Origin: Crocodylus rhombifer
Lineage: Eukaryota > Chordata > Crocodylia > Crocodylidae
DNA length: 64,000 nucleotides
NCBI GenBank assembly: GCA_038503035.1
Contig: JAVSML010024016.1
Location: forward strand, 18,743-82,742
Reading direction: 5' to 3'
The notes under the pieces are model-generated. The model did not search any database. It was not told where the DNA came from and worked only from the letters and a program-made list of their open reading frames with translations. The position numbers were made by a program, and so were the translations under genes. The number at the start of each line of letters is the position of its first letter. The stretch's first letter is position 1. Of this stretch, positions 26,226 through 37,257 are shown in pieces.

Positions 26226-26810
26226 TCATCTGCCTTTTTTGGACAGGGGATTCTGGGGTACCGACAGAGGTTGGCCTGGCTTTGTTTGGATACTGACTGG
26301 GGTGGCGGATTTAAGGAGCCCTACCGCTGTGGGGGTCCATCCCCACAGTGACTCAGCTAAAGTTCGGAGATCTTCAGGGAGAGAAGGGCACTCAGACTCA
26401 TTAAGTATGACCTGAAAGGCCAAGAGGTTAGTACTGGGGACAGTAATTTGGATTTTCTTTGGGCTACACTGCAAGGTGGCATTGAGCTTGCAGAGCAGGT
26501 ATCTCCCCAATAAGTTAATGGGTGATTCACTTGAGAGTAAGAAGGCATGCCCAGTTGTTAAGGGTTCAATGGTGACTTTTGTGGGAACACTATATGGGAT
26601 GCTAAAGGGCTTTCCTGATCCTTCTACTACCCGTTCAGTCTTAGCTACTTGTAATTTGGCTTGACTTGGGGAGACACCCAGTGAAGAAAGATCTACGCCA
26701 GTATCGATTAAGCATTTGTATATCTGACCCTGGACTTCTAGGTTAATATACGGTTCAGAGGACAGACACTCTAGTTTATGTGATGTTTCATTAGACTCCT
26801 CAAGGTTCAT
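26226..26810 (-). pseudogene. pro: Provirus protease and start of pol
   Basis: A 194-codon open frame contains the aspartic-protease active site CLIDTGVDLSSL near residue 36 and the family's C-terminal ILGR-type block (here NLLGRYLL). It then enters the N-terminal edge of reverse transcriptase (GQPLSVPQNPLSKK). The frame stops right there and the next recognisable pol sequence belongs to the RNase H region, so the RT fingers, palm and thumb are missing. Retroviral proteases cleave Gag and Gag-Pol during maturation. Confidence 0.85.
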
Positions 26811-26829
26811 CTCGTGGAAGAGCCCCCCC

Positions 26830-28443
26830 TTATGTCAATCTTCAGGTTCAGGCGAATTTTCCAGGAATTCTTGGTAGTGGTCAATTTCAGGCGGGGCAGG
26901 CATGCAGGAAGCATTAAACGGTGCGGGGGCCCCCCGTGGATGGACCGGGCAATCTCGCTTCCAGTGCTCCCTTTGCTTGCAATAATTACAGGTATCATCT
27001 GGTTGAGGTCCTCTGGTTGGTTAGTTGAATGGTTGGGGAGACCAAGTACAGGGTCCATCTCATTCTCGCTCTCTCCCTCAGCCGCGGCCATAGCCTTGCC
27101 AGGGGGGTGCTTGAAGGTGTTGAGTGAGGGCAACTGCTAACATATTTACTTCCTTTTGTTTCAGCTTTAATTTTTCTTGTTTCTGGACCTCAGGGCGTCA
27201 GTCAAAGACATAGGTAGCCAGGTCGACTAGCTGGGGAAGTGTCTTGGTGGTCCAATCAGGATGGTGTTTAGTGATATATTTTTTTATATCATCAGTCACT
27301 TGACCAACAAACGTGGAATTTACTATCGTTTGCCTAGTAAGACTGCTAGGGTCGAAATCACCACCGTGTCTATTCATAGTGCTCAGGAGCTTTTGACAGT
27401 AATCACTCGGGTGTTCATTTGGTCTTTGTTTGATAGCCTGGACTTTAGTCCAGTCTGCTCTTTTTCTCCCCACTCTTTTCAGTCCTTCTAAAAGGGATTT
27501 TCGGGCTTGTTGCAAGTGCAACAGGTTATTAGTGCCCTCTTCATTTGGATCCCACTCAGGATCTTGGACTGGCCAATTAGTTCTATTCTGTCTTTGGTCT
27601 TCTAACACCCATTGATTTCCTTGGTTTATAATTTCTGCTTTCTCCTCTTTGCTGAGAAGAGCATCTAGAAGCTGATTCATATCTGTCCATGTAGGGTTGT
27701 GGGTGTTAATTATGGTTTCTATTCTGCGTCTCACTGACTCTGAGCTGTTTCTAAACTTGGGGGTGTTAATTTGCCACAGGACAAGGTCTTGAGGATGAAC
27801 GGGACGTGTGTATATGGATATTGGATCCTGTCCTGTGTGGCAATAGGGTACTGACGCAGTGGAGCTAGGCAAGCGGGCAATTGATTCTTTGTTTGACTCT
27901 GCATGTGTGTTGACACAGGGGAGGAACTTCCTGTTTTATCGTCAGAGGAACGTTCACTTGAAGTGACGGATGCGGGGGTCGGGGGCGTGACTGGCGCCAG
28001 AAGTGGTGACGGTCCTGCTGGACGCCACTTATCTTCCTCTGACCTAGAAGCAGTTGGAACATATGGAGGTGGCAAAGTTTCAGAGGGGTTTTTAGGACTA
28101 GCCTAGAGTGGAGCCAGGTGTCGGGCCTCATCTTTAGAGAAGCCCATGTGACCCTTTTCTATTTCTTTGCAGCATTGGCCCAGACATACTAGTAATCCAT
28201 TTGACAGGGGTGAGGATCTTCCAGAGATCCTCTGAGGTACCTCAAAGTTTCTTGGTCAAAAGAACCAAGACTAGGCCACTGTTGGCTTTGATCTTCGTAA
28301 GCGTATCCAGGCCAGACAGTTGTGGACAGTTGGTTTAATTTAGACTTTTTAACCTGACCAGTTCCCGGGATTTTAGCCCAACCGGAAAGGACAATTCCAA
28401 GGGGACTTTCTGGTGGGACAGGGACGGACCTCGTCTGTCCCAT
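26830..28443 (-). pseudogene. gag: Provirus gag remnant (MA, PPPY, CA, NC)
   Basis: Starts with MGQT at 28443, the myristoylation-type start of gammaretroviral Gag. The matrix part is open to 28189, where it stops. A second frame (28075 downwards) carries a PPPY late-domain motif. A third frame (27872-27198) covers most of the capsid, including a major-homology-region-like block near 27400 (PNEHPSDYCQKLL). A single CCHC zinc knuckle (C-x2-C-x4-H-x4-C) lies at 26949-26990 and marks nucleocapsid. At least one stop and frameshifts near 28.1 and 27.8 kb break the gene. Function as a structural polyprotein is family knowledge; this copy cannot make it intact. Confidence 0.85.
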
Positions 28444-28960
28444 GTTTTCTCCCTTGGCAGGGTACCCCTTTGCCTTTAAACCAGAATACTAGAGTCGACT
28501 CACAGACCATAGACCTGACCAGTGACCCAAACAGGAAAGGGGACTTATCAAAGAGCAAAGATAAGATTAGAGATCGGTTCCTCAGTGCGCAAATGGAGAC
28601 AAAAATTGCACCACACAGCTTTTCCGGCCCAAAAGGGTCAGACGGACAATGCTCTATGGTTGCCTGTGTCACCAGCATGAGGAACCAGGAGAAGACAGGT
28701 CTAAAACAATCGACTGACACACAGACAGATAGACACACACAGTCAACAAGCCAGCAATATCACAGATAGCCAATATGTTGCCTGAGAAGCACCATACTCA
28801 GGACGTCTGGCTGACACTCCTGACCTTCAAAGTTTTGGGATCACCTTACCTCCAACTCGGGGCCACCCGCTCCCTTGACAAGGACTCTAAGGGGAATCTT
28901 ACCCTAGTTTTGCCAGCTGGACGTTGTTGTGGGGTAGTGGCACCGGTCCGGAGAGCTAGA
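28444..28960 (-). other. Provirus 5' leader
   Basis: About 520 bases between the primer-binding site and the gag ATG, the usual place of the packaging signal. No coding signal was recognised and secondary structure was not evaluated. Confidence 0.5.
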
Positions 28961-28978
28961 GTCCCATCTGGGTTGCCA
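28961..28978 (-). promoter_or_regulatory. Provirus primer-binding site, probably tRNA-Arg
   Basis: Five bases after the 5' LTR end the minus strand reads TGGCAACCCAGATGGGAC. This is complementary to a tRNA 3' end and looks closest to an arginine tRNA (CCU type) with one mismatch. The tRNA assignment is from memory of tRNA 3' ends and is tentative. Confidence 0.55.
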
Positions 28979-28983
28979 ATTTT

Positions 28984-29413
28984 GTTGGGGAAAAAGGTCA
29001 TCTAACTGTGTAGCACCCATACAGTGAAGGGTGTGCTCATACACCAAAGAGCACTGGCCACGTCCCGTCTCTGGGCTCGTTCCTAGCTGCGATCAATTCA
29101 GCACAAAACGAGGGAGTGTCAGCACGTGAGTTTATTGCTCTGCAGAGGGGTTGCTCAATGTCACAAAGACAGAGAGCTCCCCTGACCTGAGTTTGTAGCT
29201 TGGTACTTATACATTAACCTTTACATTGCTCCGTGTGCATTCAGGCTTTTCCGCTTGCATTACAAAATTGTAAGATGCACAGAACAAGTTTGGGCTGCTT
29301 GAGACAGGTTTTGCAGCTAACATTTCGTTTACTGTCAGCAAAGGGGAAAAGGTCATCTGCTTTTCAAGGGTCATCTGTTTGGGGGTTTTTTATGATAGTT
29401 TTTTCCTCTTACA
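28984..29413 (-). repeat. 5' LTR of the provirus
   Basis: 430 bp, reading on the minus strand from TGTAAGAG to CCCCAACA. A TATA-like TATAAGTA (29204-29211) and AATAAA (29131-29136) lie in the expected order for U3-R-U5. It is clearly homologous along its length to the copy at 23795 with scattered differences, so insertion is not recent. Confidence 0.9.
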
Positions 29414-29417
29414 CCTT

Positions 29418-30040
29418 TCCCCTCTTTTTATCAAATACCAGGGGTTGACAACCCCTGACACATGTGCCAGAGCATGGCACATGGAACCAGTGTGCTTGGT
29501 ATGCCACAGCCAGGCCCTGGCTCCAGGCAGGTCCTTGCTGCTGGCCACAGAGTTCAGGCTTCTTGCACTGGGCAGTGGGGAGGTTGCTAACCCTGCTGCA
29601 AGCAGCCCAGGTTTCATGGCAGGCAGCAGGGGGCTGCCCAGAACCGAGGCTGCAAGCAGCTGCAGTGTGGCCTGGAGCCCTGGCCTGGCTTGTTGCCAGT
29701 GGCAGCTGCATGCATGCATCAGGGCAGAGAAAAGGGACGAGGATGAGGGGCAGTGCAGCCCCAGGCCCTTCCCCACCATGCACCCTGAGGCACACATGCA
29801 GAAGTCACAAGCAACAAGCTAGGCCAGGGCTCCAAACCCAGGTGCAGCCATATTTGCAGCTTCAGGGGCCAGAGCTGAGTTGGCAAATCCTAGTCAGACC
29901 CTTGCTTGACAGCCCTCCAGTAGCTAGTCCAAGTAGCACAAGTCACAGAGGGTATTAACCCTTAACATGAAACTGCTCAGACAACCATCTAACTTTAATA
30001 CCACCAAACACCTGCATGTCCTAATTGTAACATGTAACTA
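29418..30040. other. GC-rich repeat-like stretch next to the provirus
   Basis: Starts near a hAT-like end CAGGGGTTGACAACCCC (29440-29456) but no matching right end was found. Overlapping open frames on both strands show no domain. Confidence 0.4.
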
Positions 30041-30508
30041 CAGGTTTCCCTCACTTTATGCAGGTTCTGTATGTGCAAATTCACTCTTATGTGATGACCC
30101 TTTTTATACCAAAAATTCATTATATGCATGGTAAATTCACTCTTATGCGAGCAGTATGGTGGAAACCTGCAGTCCACTGCTTTGTGTGGAGCATTGTGGG
30201 AGTGACGCACACCAAAATATAGTGTCCTGTGTGGATCTGTGCTCCTTGCTCGTTGTCTGTGACATGTGTTTCTGTAATTGCCACCTCCACTTATGATAGT
30301 GCCCTGTCCATGTATGTACTGTCTGCTGTTGGTGAGTACCAAAATTGTCTTGTAAAAGTGGTAGAAATGGTCTGGGGGTCAGTACAGTCGAGGTCTTGGA
30401 ACATATTCCTCCTATTTGTTACATGGTAAAGTGGGTTCTCTTCATGTGAATTAGAGTTATGTGCCATTTTCCAGGAACGCATGTACAGCATAAAGTAATG
30501 GAAATCTG
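30041..30508. mobile_element. Tigger-like DNA transposon, 468 bp
   Basis: Ends CAGGTTTCCCTCACTTTATG and CATAAAGTAATGGAAATCTG are inverted repeats flanked by TA on both sides, as in pogo/Tigger elements. No transposase frame, so non-autonomous. Confidence 0.7.
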
Positions 30509-31789
30509 TATACCCTTTGTCACCAGTCAAGGTGATTTGTACACTGTGCCCCAAGTGTATGGGGCAGCGTGAACCCCAAAATAGCCCCTGCTGTACAGCA
30601 AAGTAGCCCGGGAAGGGCTGTTGACTGGGGTGACTCACCTGCAGGTCTAGAGGTGACAAAGCAAGAGTGGCATACACGGGGAACAACATCATAAAGACAT
30701 GCCTGGAGACAGAGCAGGGTGGGCTTTTTGAATCAGCTAAAGACTGCACACAGGCTGCTCCCAAAATTCCCTACTCACTGGCTGTGCCCCAAGCATGGGC
30801 TGCTGAGCCAGACAGGGGCTGCAGGGAGGATCCTGAGCCTCTTGAGGGATAGAGACTCCAAGACCTTAGCCAGGAGAGGCTGGTCAAAAGAAGCCTCCAA
30901 GCACACAGCAGGTATGCAGTGAAAGGACTCTGGACACTTGGAGATCTGCACACAGTTAAGAGATCCTCAAGGATGGGACATGTGAGTTGGAATCTCACCA
31001 TACGCCAAATAACTGGCAATGTGAGATGATGAAATTAATTGTTGTGGTGTAATTCTCTTGTTTCTTCTCGAACATGTTGAAACACTATACTAGGGCAAGG
31101 CGAAGATAAAGTCTGATAATTTGATTTCATTTGTTTGGGTCAGTACTGACCCTGGACTAAGAAGGTAGATACCTAGTCTTTATTGTTTAATTAGCTGAAC
31201 TAGCATGCCCTGTCCTCACCCTATTGTAGAGGGCGTCAGGTCACAATGTTTAATACTGTTTGGGTGAATACCACTTGGATAACACTACAGTTGGTGTGTG
31301 GAAGAGGTGTAGGAGAGGTGGAGCCTCAGAAAATACGCCAAAAGGGAAAATCCCTTCTTTGAAGGGACAGACATTACCCATTATAGGAGCCTCCCTTTTT
31401 GTATAATTTCTTTTGAGTATCATCAAGTTGTGGCGGGCAGACAGGGGGACCTCACTCCCTCCTGTTTTGGCAAGACCCCAGGAAGGTCATACCCTTATAT
31501 ACCCACAAGCTGCTACTGGGGCTGATCCAACAGCTTCTGAGCCAGTTACTACATCTGTAGAAGGAGTTTCTGCCCAGAAGTAAGTAAAGGAAAGTAACTC
31601 TTTGTAGGAGACAAGTGGTAATTCAGTGAGCATGACCTCCTAGCTACTGGCTGTAGACAACAGGAGCCCTGCATGCCCATTGCATAACTCCCTGTGCAGC
31701 ACCCACAAGGTTTATTTTTTCTTCCCCTCATGGCAGACATGCCCGCCACAAACATTACTGAAATCATCTACCAAGCAGCACTGTGTGGG

Positions 31790-32270
31790 TGTGTCCCGTC
31801 CCACTCAGTGCGTGAAGGGAGAGGTGCTTTTGCAATCCTCTGTGCGGCGTGGTTAGACAACACTCTTACAATAAACAACGTACTGCTTTATTTTAGTTAA
31901 CTTAATAACAACAATAAAACCCTTGGTCAAGATTTATTCCTGGAAAACATTCACATGAGGCAAAGAGAAGAAAGGAGAACTTGAGAGAAAAAGAGAAAAG
32001 AAGAGAAAGAGAGAGAGAAAAAGAGAGAGAGAGAGAGAGATCATCACCCCTGGATCCTGCGTTGTCGGCACGTGTTTCTGTTGCTGGTGCTTCTTTCTTG
32101 ATCCGCGGGTGATGGGTCGACAAGCGCGCGTTTTCCCTGTCTGCCTTTTATCTCCTTCCCTCAGGAGGGCTCCGCCTCTGGCTGTCAATCACTCGGACTT
32201 ACGCAATCTAGAGTTCTAGAAGCTTCTCCATTTGAGTCAGTGGGCTCACTGGGGGTTTCTGGTGGTAGCT
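31790..32270 (-). repeat. Possible LTR fragment around the GA tract
   Basis: On the minus strand a GATAAAAGG TATA-like box (about 32143-32151) precedes several AATAAA signals (31870-31935). A GGGACGGGACACA-like end is at 31790-31802. This order suggests U3-R of a retroelement LTR, but no boundary pair was found. Confidence 0.3.
31965..32040. repeat. GA-rich microsatellite
   Basis: Purine tract of GAGAAA and GA units ending in about ten uninterrupted GA dinucleotides. Confidence 0.9.
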
Positions 32271-35059
32271 GAGTTGACCGCAATGTGACCTTTGTTTTGC
32301 ACATGCTCAGATCAGCAAACAACCAACTTTACACAAGCTGCAGCTTCAGGAGGCTGTTACAGTGCACTGATCTGCATTGCTTTCCACTTTCCCCAGCACT
32401 TGTCACCACTGAGTCAGCACCTGCGGCAATGTGCTTGCTCACAATGTTTGAGACAAACCTTTCAACTGCAGGCTGTCCCCAGGTTATGTAAAACAATTTA
32501 AGCAACTTTAAAACAATTTAACTCCGGGTTATCACAGGGTGTCCCAGGGTTGGCTGTATTTCCTCCCTTAAGACCCACCTGTCACTGGTGCATGTGTGTC
32601 TCTGCCTGCTGTAGTCCAGCAGGGAAGGAGGACCTTCAGCAGGGGGAGCTTTGCCTGCACTGTGCTATGCTGTAGCCCAACAAAAGAAAAGTGCCGGAGT
32701 CCTAATGCGAGTCCATCTTAGACCTGTGCTGGATCATTCCAGCTCACTACTGGGAAACAGCCAGTCTGTTTTTAGTATCTTCTTTTCTACTAGGCAGAAG
32801 GCAAGAGAAATAGCACCTTATAAACAACTTATTCAGAGAGGCTTTTCATAGACCGCAGCCTACTTTGTTAGATTGTAACCTTTTCTTCTCTACTACATTT
32901 CTACTTCATAGCCTTTATTTTCCTGGATGAAAAGTCAGAATTCCCAAAAGCTTGTTCTAACAGTTCTTTGAGCAACCTGTTAATTGTCCCACTTGTTTAA
33001 TAAATCTACTTGTGCCCTATTCTTCATTCCATTCCCCCCAATCAGGGCCAGATTAACGCATAGGCAAACTAGGTACATGTCTAGGTGGAACAAAGCACAA
33101 GTTGTGCTCTGTTACTCACAGGGGTATGGGCAAGCAGCAAAGCAGCCTGCAGCTGCCTGCACTCCCAATCAGGCACAACTGCCTGATTGAGAACAGGGCC
33201 CAGCTGTTTATTATAAGAACAGGGCTCTGAGAAGTGAAGCCAGCAGTCTCCTGCAAGCAGCTGGGAGAAGGGCACCACCCAGCTGGAGCTGCTGCTCATA
33301 ACATCTTAGAGGTACAGGGCAGGAGCTGTAAAGAAATCACCCTCCCCACCCCCAGTCTACCTCACTGTTGTAAGCAGGCAGCCCCTCCCCACATGTTTCA
33401 TATACCATTGAGCTGTCACTGGGCTGGAGACATTCCTAAGGGAGAGGAGACCTGCTCCCTTTGACTCAGTTTCCTGCCCTTCCAGGTCATGTGACTAGTT
33501 CTCTCACCTGGTCAGTCTTACGTCATTTGGAGTCACCTGTCAGCCACCAATGGGATTGCTTCTGCTGAGAACTTAGTGATGAGGTCACAACATGGATGTA
33601 TAAGGTCCCTTTTTCCTGGAAGGCAGGGAAGACATGTTTTGGGGACACAGCCAGCTAGCCATGCAGCCTGTAGAGCAGGCACAATCAGCCCCTGAATGGA
33701 ATTGTGAGTAACTTACATGAAATATAGCAGGGAATTTAGACTCTAGTATTTTAGTTCCTTGTCAAAAAGCTACTAAGCCATTTCTGTTTGTTCTGGAATT
33801 TTCTTGTGATACTTCTAGGACTTGTACCTATTCCCAAGCCTGCCCAATAAAGCTATCCATTAGCCAGCCTTGTGGTACATCCCTGAGAGAGTTTGGGCAT
33901 GCCTTTTTGCTCCCTTCACTCAACTGATTAAGTGAGACTATTTTCTATGCTTCAGGCTAATAGAAGCACTCCAAGATCCCAAGGTCTCCGGGGCTTGTGT
34001 ATCCCACCCAGCACAGGACCCAGACAAAGACCAGAGTCCAGGTGGTGGCAGCGCTACCCCAGGCTTGCAGGTGTGCTCCAGAAAGGGGATTGGTCATACA
34101 TAGGCACCCTAAGGGAGGCATTTGAATCTTGGTTTTTGGCTGGGTGCAGTGAGGCAGATAGCTCAGTGCAAGAGCACCACCTACTGGCTCACCACAGGAG
34201 CTATGGGAAAGGTGGAAGCTCCTGGTCCTGAGGCATGACCTAAAATTATACCCTGCTGGGGTTGGATGGTGTGGTAGGGCTGCTTCTGGCAGGGCAGCTT
34301 CCAGAAAATGCTATATCTGTGCCTCCCTAGTGAAGGATGAGTATGGGGCACCAGAAAGCCTTGGCTCCCACTGCCTTGCAGGTTACCCTGTGAAGGGGAA
34401 AGGCCAGGGGAGCACAGACTGAAGACAAAGCAAGGGCCCAGGCTCACAGTGATTCCTGAGGTGTATGAAGGAGCCAGATGCGAGTCTCCAGAGGGGTGGG
34501 GCTCTATGAGGTGGAATCAGTGTAAAGCTCCTGGAGCAAGGGGATTAAGGGGCTTGAGGCTCAGTGTCAGGCAGGGGATTGAAGCCCCAGTATGGAGCGT
34601 GAGGGGCCAAAAGGATCCCAAACTGGGCTGAAAGCCCCAAGTGGGAGAGAGATTGAGAGCCCAGTATGAGGGCACAGGGGTTGTGACCTCATGTGAGGGC
34701 ATGGGAGTGAGGGTCCCAACGTGCAACACTGGAGTGCAGGTCCTAGTGCAGATTAGGCCAGGTGTTAAGCCATGTAAGTTGAGGGTAGGTGTTAAGCCAT
34801 GGATGCCATCTTCAAGGTATAGGGAAGGTCAGAGCTGTGTATATATGCCCTTTGCATCAGGGCAAGTAAATGGGCAGCCTCCCACCTTGTTATCAACTCT
34901 CAATAGTTTTATCAAAGGCATGGCAGGAAAGCAGTTAGCCCAGAGACAAGTGGGCAGGACAACATTTCAACCGGCCCTGGGACACCCACTTGTTACACTA
35001 AGGCCTTGAGCTGCAAGGGGGCCCAGTCCTTTCTTCCATGGGGGCACTGCAAATGGCCC
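32271..35059. other. Unclassified repeat-rich stretch
   Basis: Includes a possible transposon start CAGGGCCAGATTAACG (about 33043), an AATAAA near 33847, and degenerate tandem-like AGCCCCAGTATGGAG units at 34.45-34.75 kb resembling 57.5-57.75 kb. No gene recognised. Confidence 0.35.
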
Positions 35060-36117
35060 TGTCACGGGGTGGGGTCCTAGCAGCAGCCGTGATCATTCCT
35101 AGCACCCCCTACCGTGCCAAGTTGATGTCAATGCACCCTCACCATCTGACCCGCCACGTCTTTGATGTTAGTAGTGTTAAGGGAGGCTACCTTTTTGTCC
35201 TCTTTGACACAGTACCCCTGATGTATCCAAGTCTGTGCTCCATCTTAGGTGACTCCTTGCACTACAGCCTTATGGGCTACACATGGCTCCAGTTACTCTT
35301 GTACCATGCCCCAAGCCTCGCAGGTGTATCGGACATTGTTTGTTCAATCCCATCTGAGCCCTCGTGGGCGCCCTCTGGCTCCTCTTGTAATTGCCCGCAC
35401 CCTCACGGGTTCCCTGGGCTCATCTCAATTGCCCGCGCCCTCCCATGGCTATGGCCGCACTGGGGCCTCCCCTTGCAGCCGTAGCCATGCCTGGCCCCTA
35501 ATCCCCTCCTTGGGTCTTAAAGCGAGTGCCCTCTGGGGCTTCTCACAATCGGGGCTCATGTGGCCGTAGCCATGCCTGGCTCCCAAATCCCCTCCTCGGG
35601 TCTAAAAGTTCCTGTGTGGCTCAGGCCTTACCTGGCCCCCAATACTCTGCACCCCTTCTAAGGGCTGGGGTCAGTGCACCCCTAAATGTTATGCCCTCTC
35701 TGGCACCGGGGTCCCCACACTACCATGAAGCCCCTAAGGAAGCTTCCTCCAACCCCTAATAGCCTCACCCAGTCCTCTGGTCTTATAAACTCCAAACAGA
35801 AAACTCAAGCTCCTGGGCTGCAACATAAACTATAAGCCAACTAGCTAACCATCATTCAAAATCCCTACCAGGGCTTCCTCCCCCCAGTATCCTCAAGCAG
35901 AAGCTGCTCAGGCCATCAGGCTTCTCTACTCTGCTTACTCCAGCACAACTCCCTCTTCCTCAGCTGCAAACAGGGAACTGGCTCCCTGGCCTCAACCTGG
36001 ATCATTTATATAGGTCAGGCCCTGCCCCCTTCCGGTCAGCTGACCAAACTGCAGTTGCCCCAGCAACCGGCACCTGTACCTCTTTATAGGAGCAGGGCAC
36101 CTCAGTGCGCTGTGACA
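35060..36117 (-). repeat. Solo-LTR-like repeat
   Basis: Inverted termini TGTCAC...GTGACA over 1.06 kb and no internal coding. Family members lie at 8.6-9.5 and 58.6-59.5 kb. A second short copy of the right end (GAAGTGCCCTGCGACA) lies at 36140-36176, so a further LTR fragment may adjoin. Orientation is inferred from the conserved CACTGAGGTGCC-like start on the minus strand. Confidence 0.55.
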
Positions 36118-36176
36118 CACCTTCCCCCTTAAGTTCAAGATTCACTAGGAGCAGGGTACTGAAGTGCCCTGCGACA

Positions 36177-37257
36177 GGCCCCATCCACCTCCTTCCCTTC
36201 CCTTCCCCTCTACTTTGGCCTTGCTGCGGCAGTGGCTGCTTCCTAGTCGCAGCTCCGAGCTTCGCTCCCCACAAGCAGCAGCACTGGGGTTGGGATGGGG
36301 GTCTCAACCAGCCTGGGGCCCATGAATTTGGTTGCGTAGGGCCCACTAAAGCAGTGGTCTCCAATGTTTTTAAGTAGAATATCACCTTTGGCCTTTAAAA
36401 GCAACCCAAGATCTACCATGTGCCACTACTCCCCACCCCCAGCCCTACAGGTAAGCCTGTGGGAGGGAAATTGAGGCAGAGGGAGAAAAATATTTGGGGG
36501 AATATCCCTCCAACAAGTAAGGCTGTGGGGGAAGAGGGAGGGGAAAGGGCCATGGGGGAAAGTGGGGCAGCCCCAGCCCTAGTCCTACTTCCTCCCTCAC
36601 CACTAGGGCCCCACCAACAGGGGGGAGGGAGGGAGTGGGGCAGGAGTAGGGGCAGGCCTTGCACAGCTGGGGCACAGGACAGAGCCAAGAGTGGCTTGTC
36701 TGGGTGCTGTACACTGAAAAGGCATGGGGGACATGTGCCCCCATATCTCCAGGTCAGCCGGGGCAGCTGCTGCTGTGGGCTGGGGCCAGTGTATGCCGGG
36801 TAGTGCTGGGAGTGGGGCTCCACGGGGGGCTGCAGGCACCCAAAAATTCACCGTAGCCCCCCCTCCCAGTGCCACGGCTGACCAGCACGACCACAACACA
36901 GTGCAGCCCAGACTGCCACCATGAAGGTGGCTGCCATCCCCTTCACCCAACCCCTGCCCACCCCCGGGATCTGTGCAGGGGACTGGGTGGAGCTGGAAGA
37001 CAGCTTTGCACTCTTCACAGCAACAACTAGGCTGCACTGCACTGCGGTCAGGCTGGGAGGCAGCAGCGCTGGGAGGGGGGACTACAGCAAATTTTCAGGT
37101 GCCTGCAGCCCACTGTGTAGCCCCACTCCCAGCACCACCTGGTGCAATTTGGCCCCAGCCTGTGGCGGCAGCCGGCCCAGCCGGCACACAGATCCAGGGG
37201 CATGCCCTCCCAAGGTTCATACCAGAAGACCAGCAATGATGCCCAGAACACCAAAAA
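36177..37257. other. GC-rich unclassified stretch
   Basis: A hAT-like start CAGTGGTCTCCAATG lies at 36353, but its partner end was not found. Long open frames on both strands are composition artefacts. Confidence 0.4.

Larger units (their letters stand above)
23795..29413 (-). mobile_element. Gammaretrovirus-like endogenous provirus with two LTRs
   Basis: Two LTRs in direct orientation flank 4.8 kb of internal sequence with minus-strand gag-pro-(RT lost)-RNase H-integrase-env tail. The LTRs have TGT...ACA ends, TATA-like and AATAAA signals. A primer-binding site follows the 5' LTR and a polypurine tract precedes the 3' LTR. Flanking 4-mers CATT (23791-23794) and CCTT (29414-29417) differ at one base, so a 4-bp target duplication is possible but not proven. 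Stops, frameshifts and two large deletions make this a dead, old copy. Confidence 0.92.

Noticed and set aside
27865..28131. 88-codon frame overlapping gag
   Set aside because: The PPPY-bearing frame is the gag-like one here; this one is an out-of-frame shadow.
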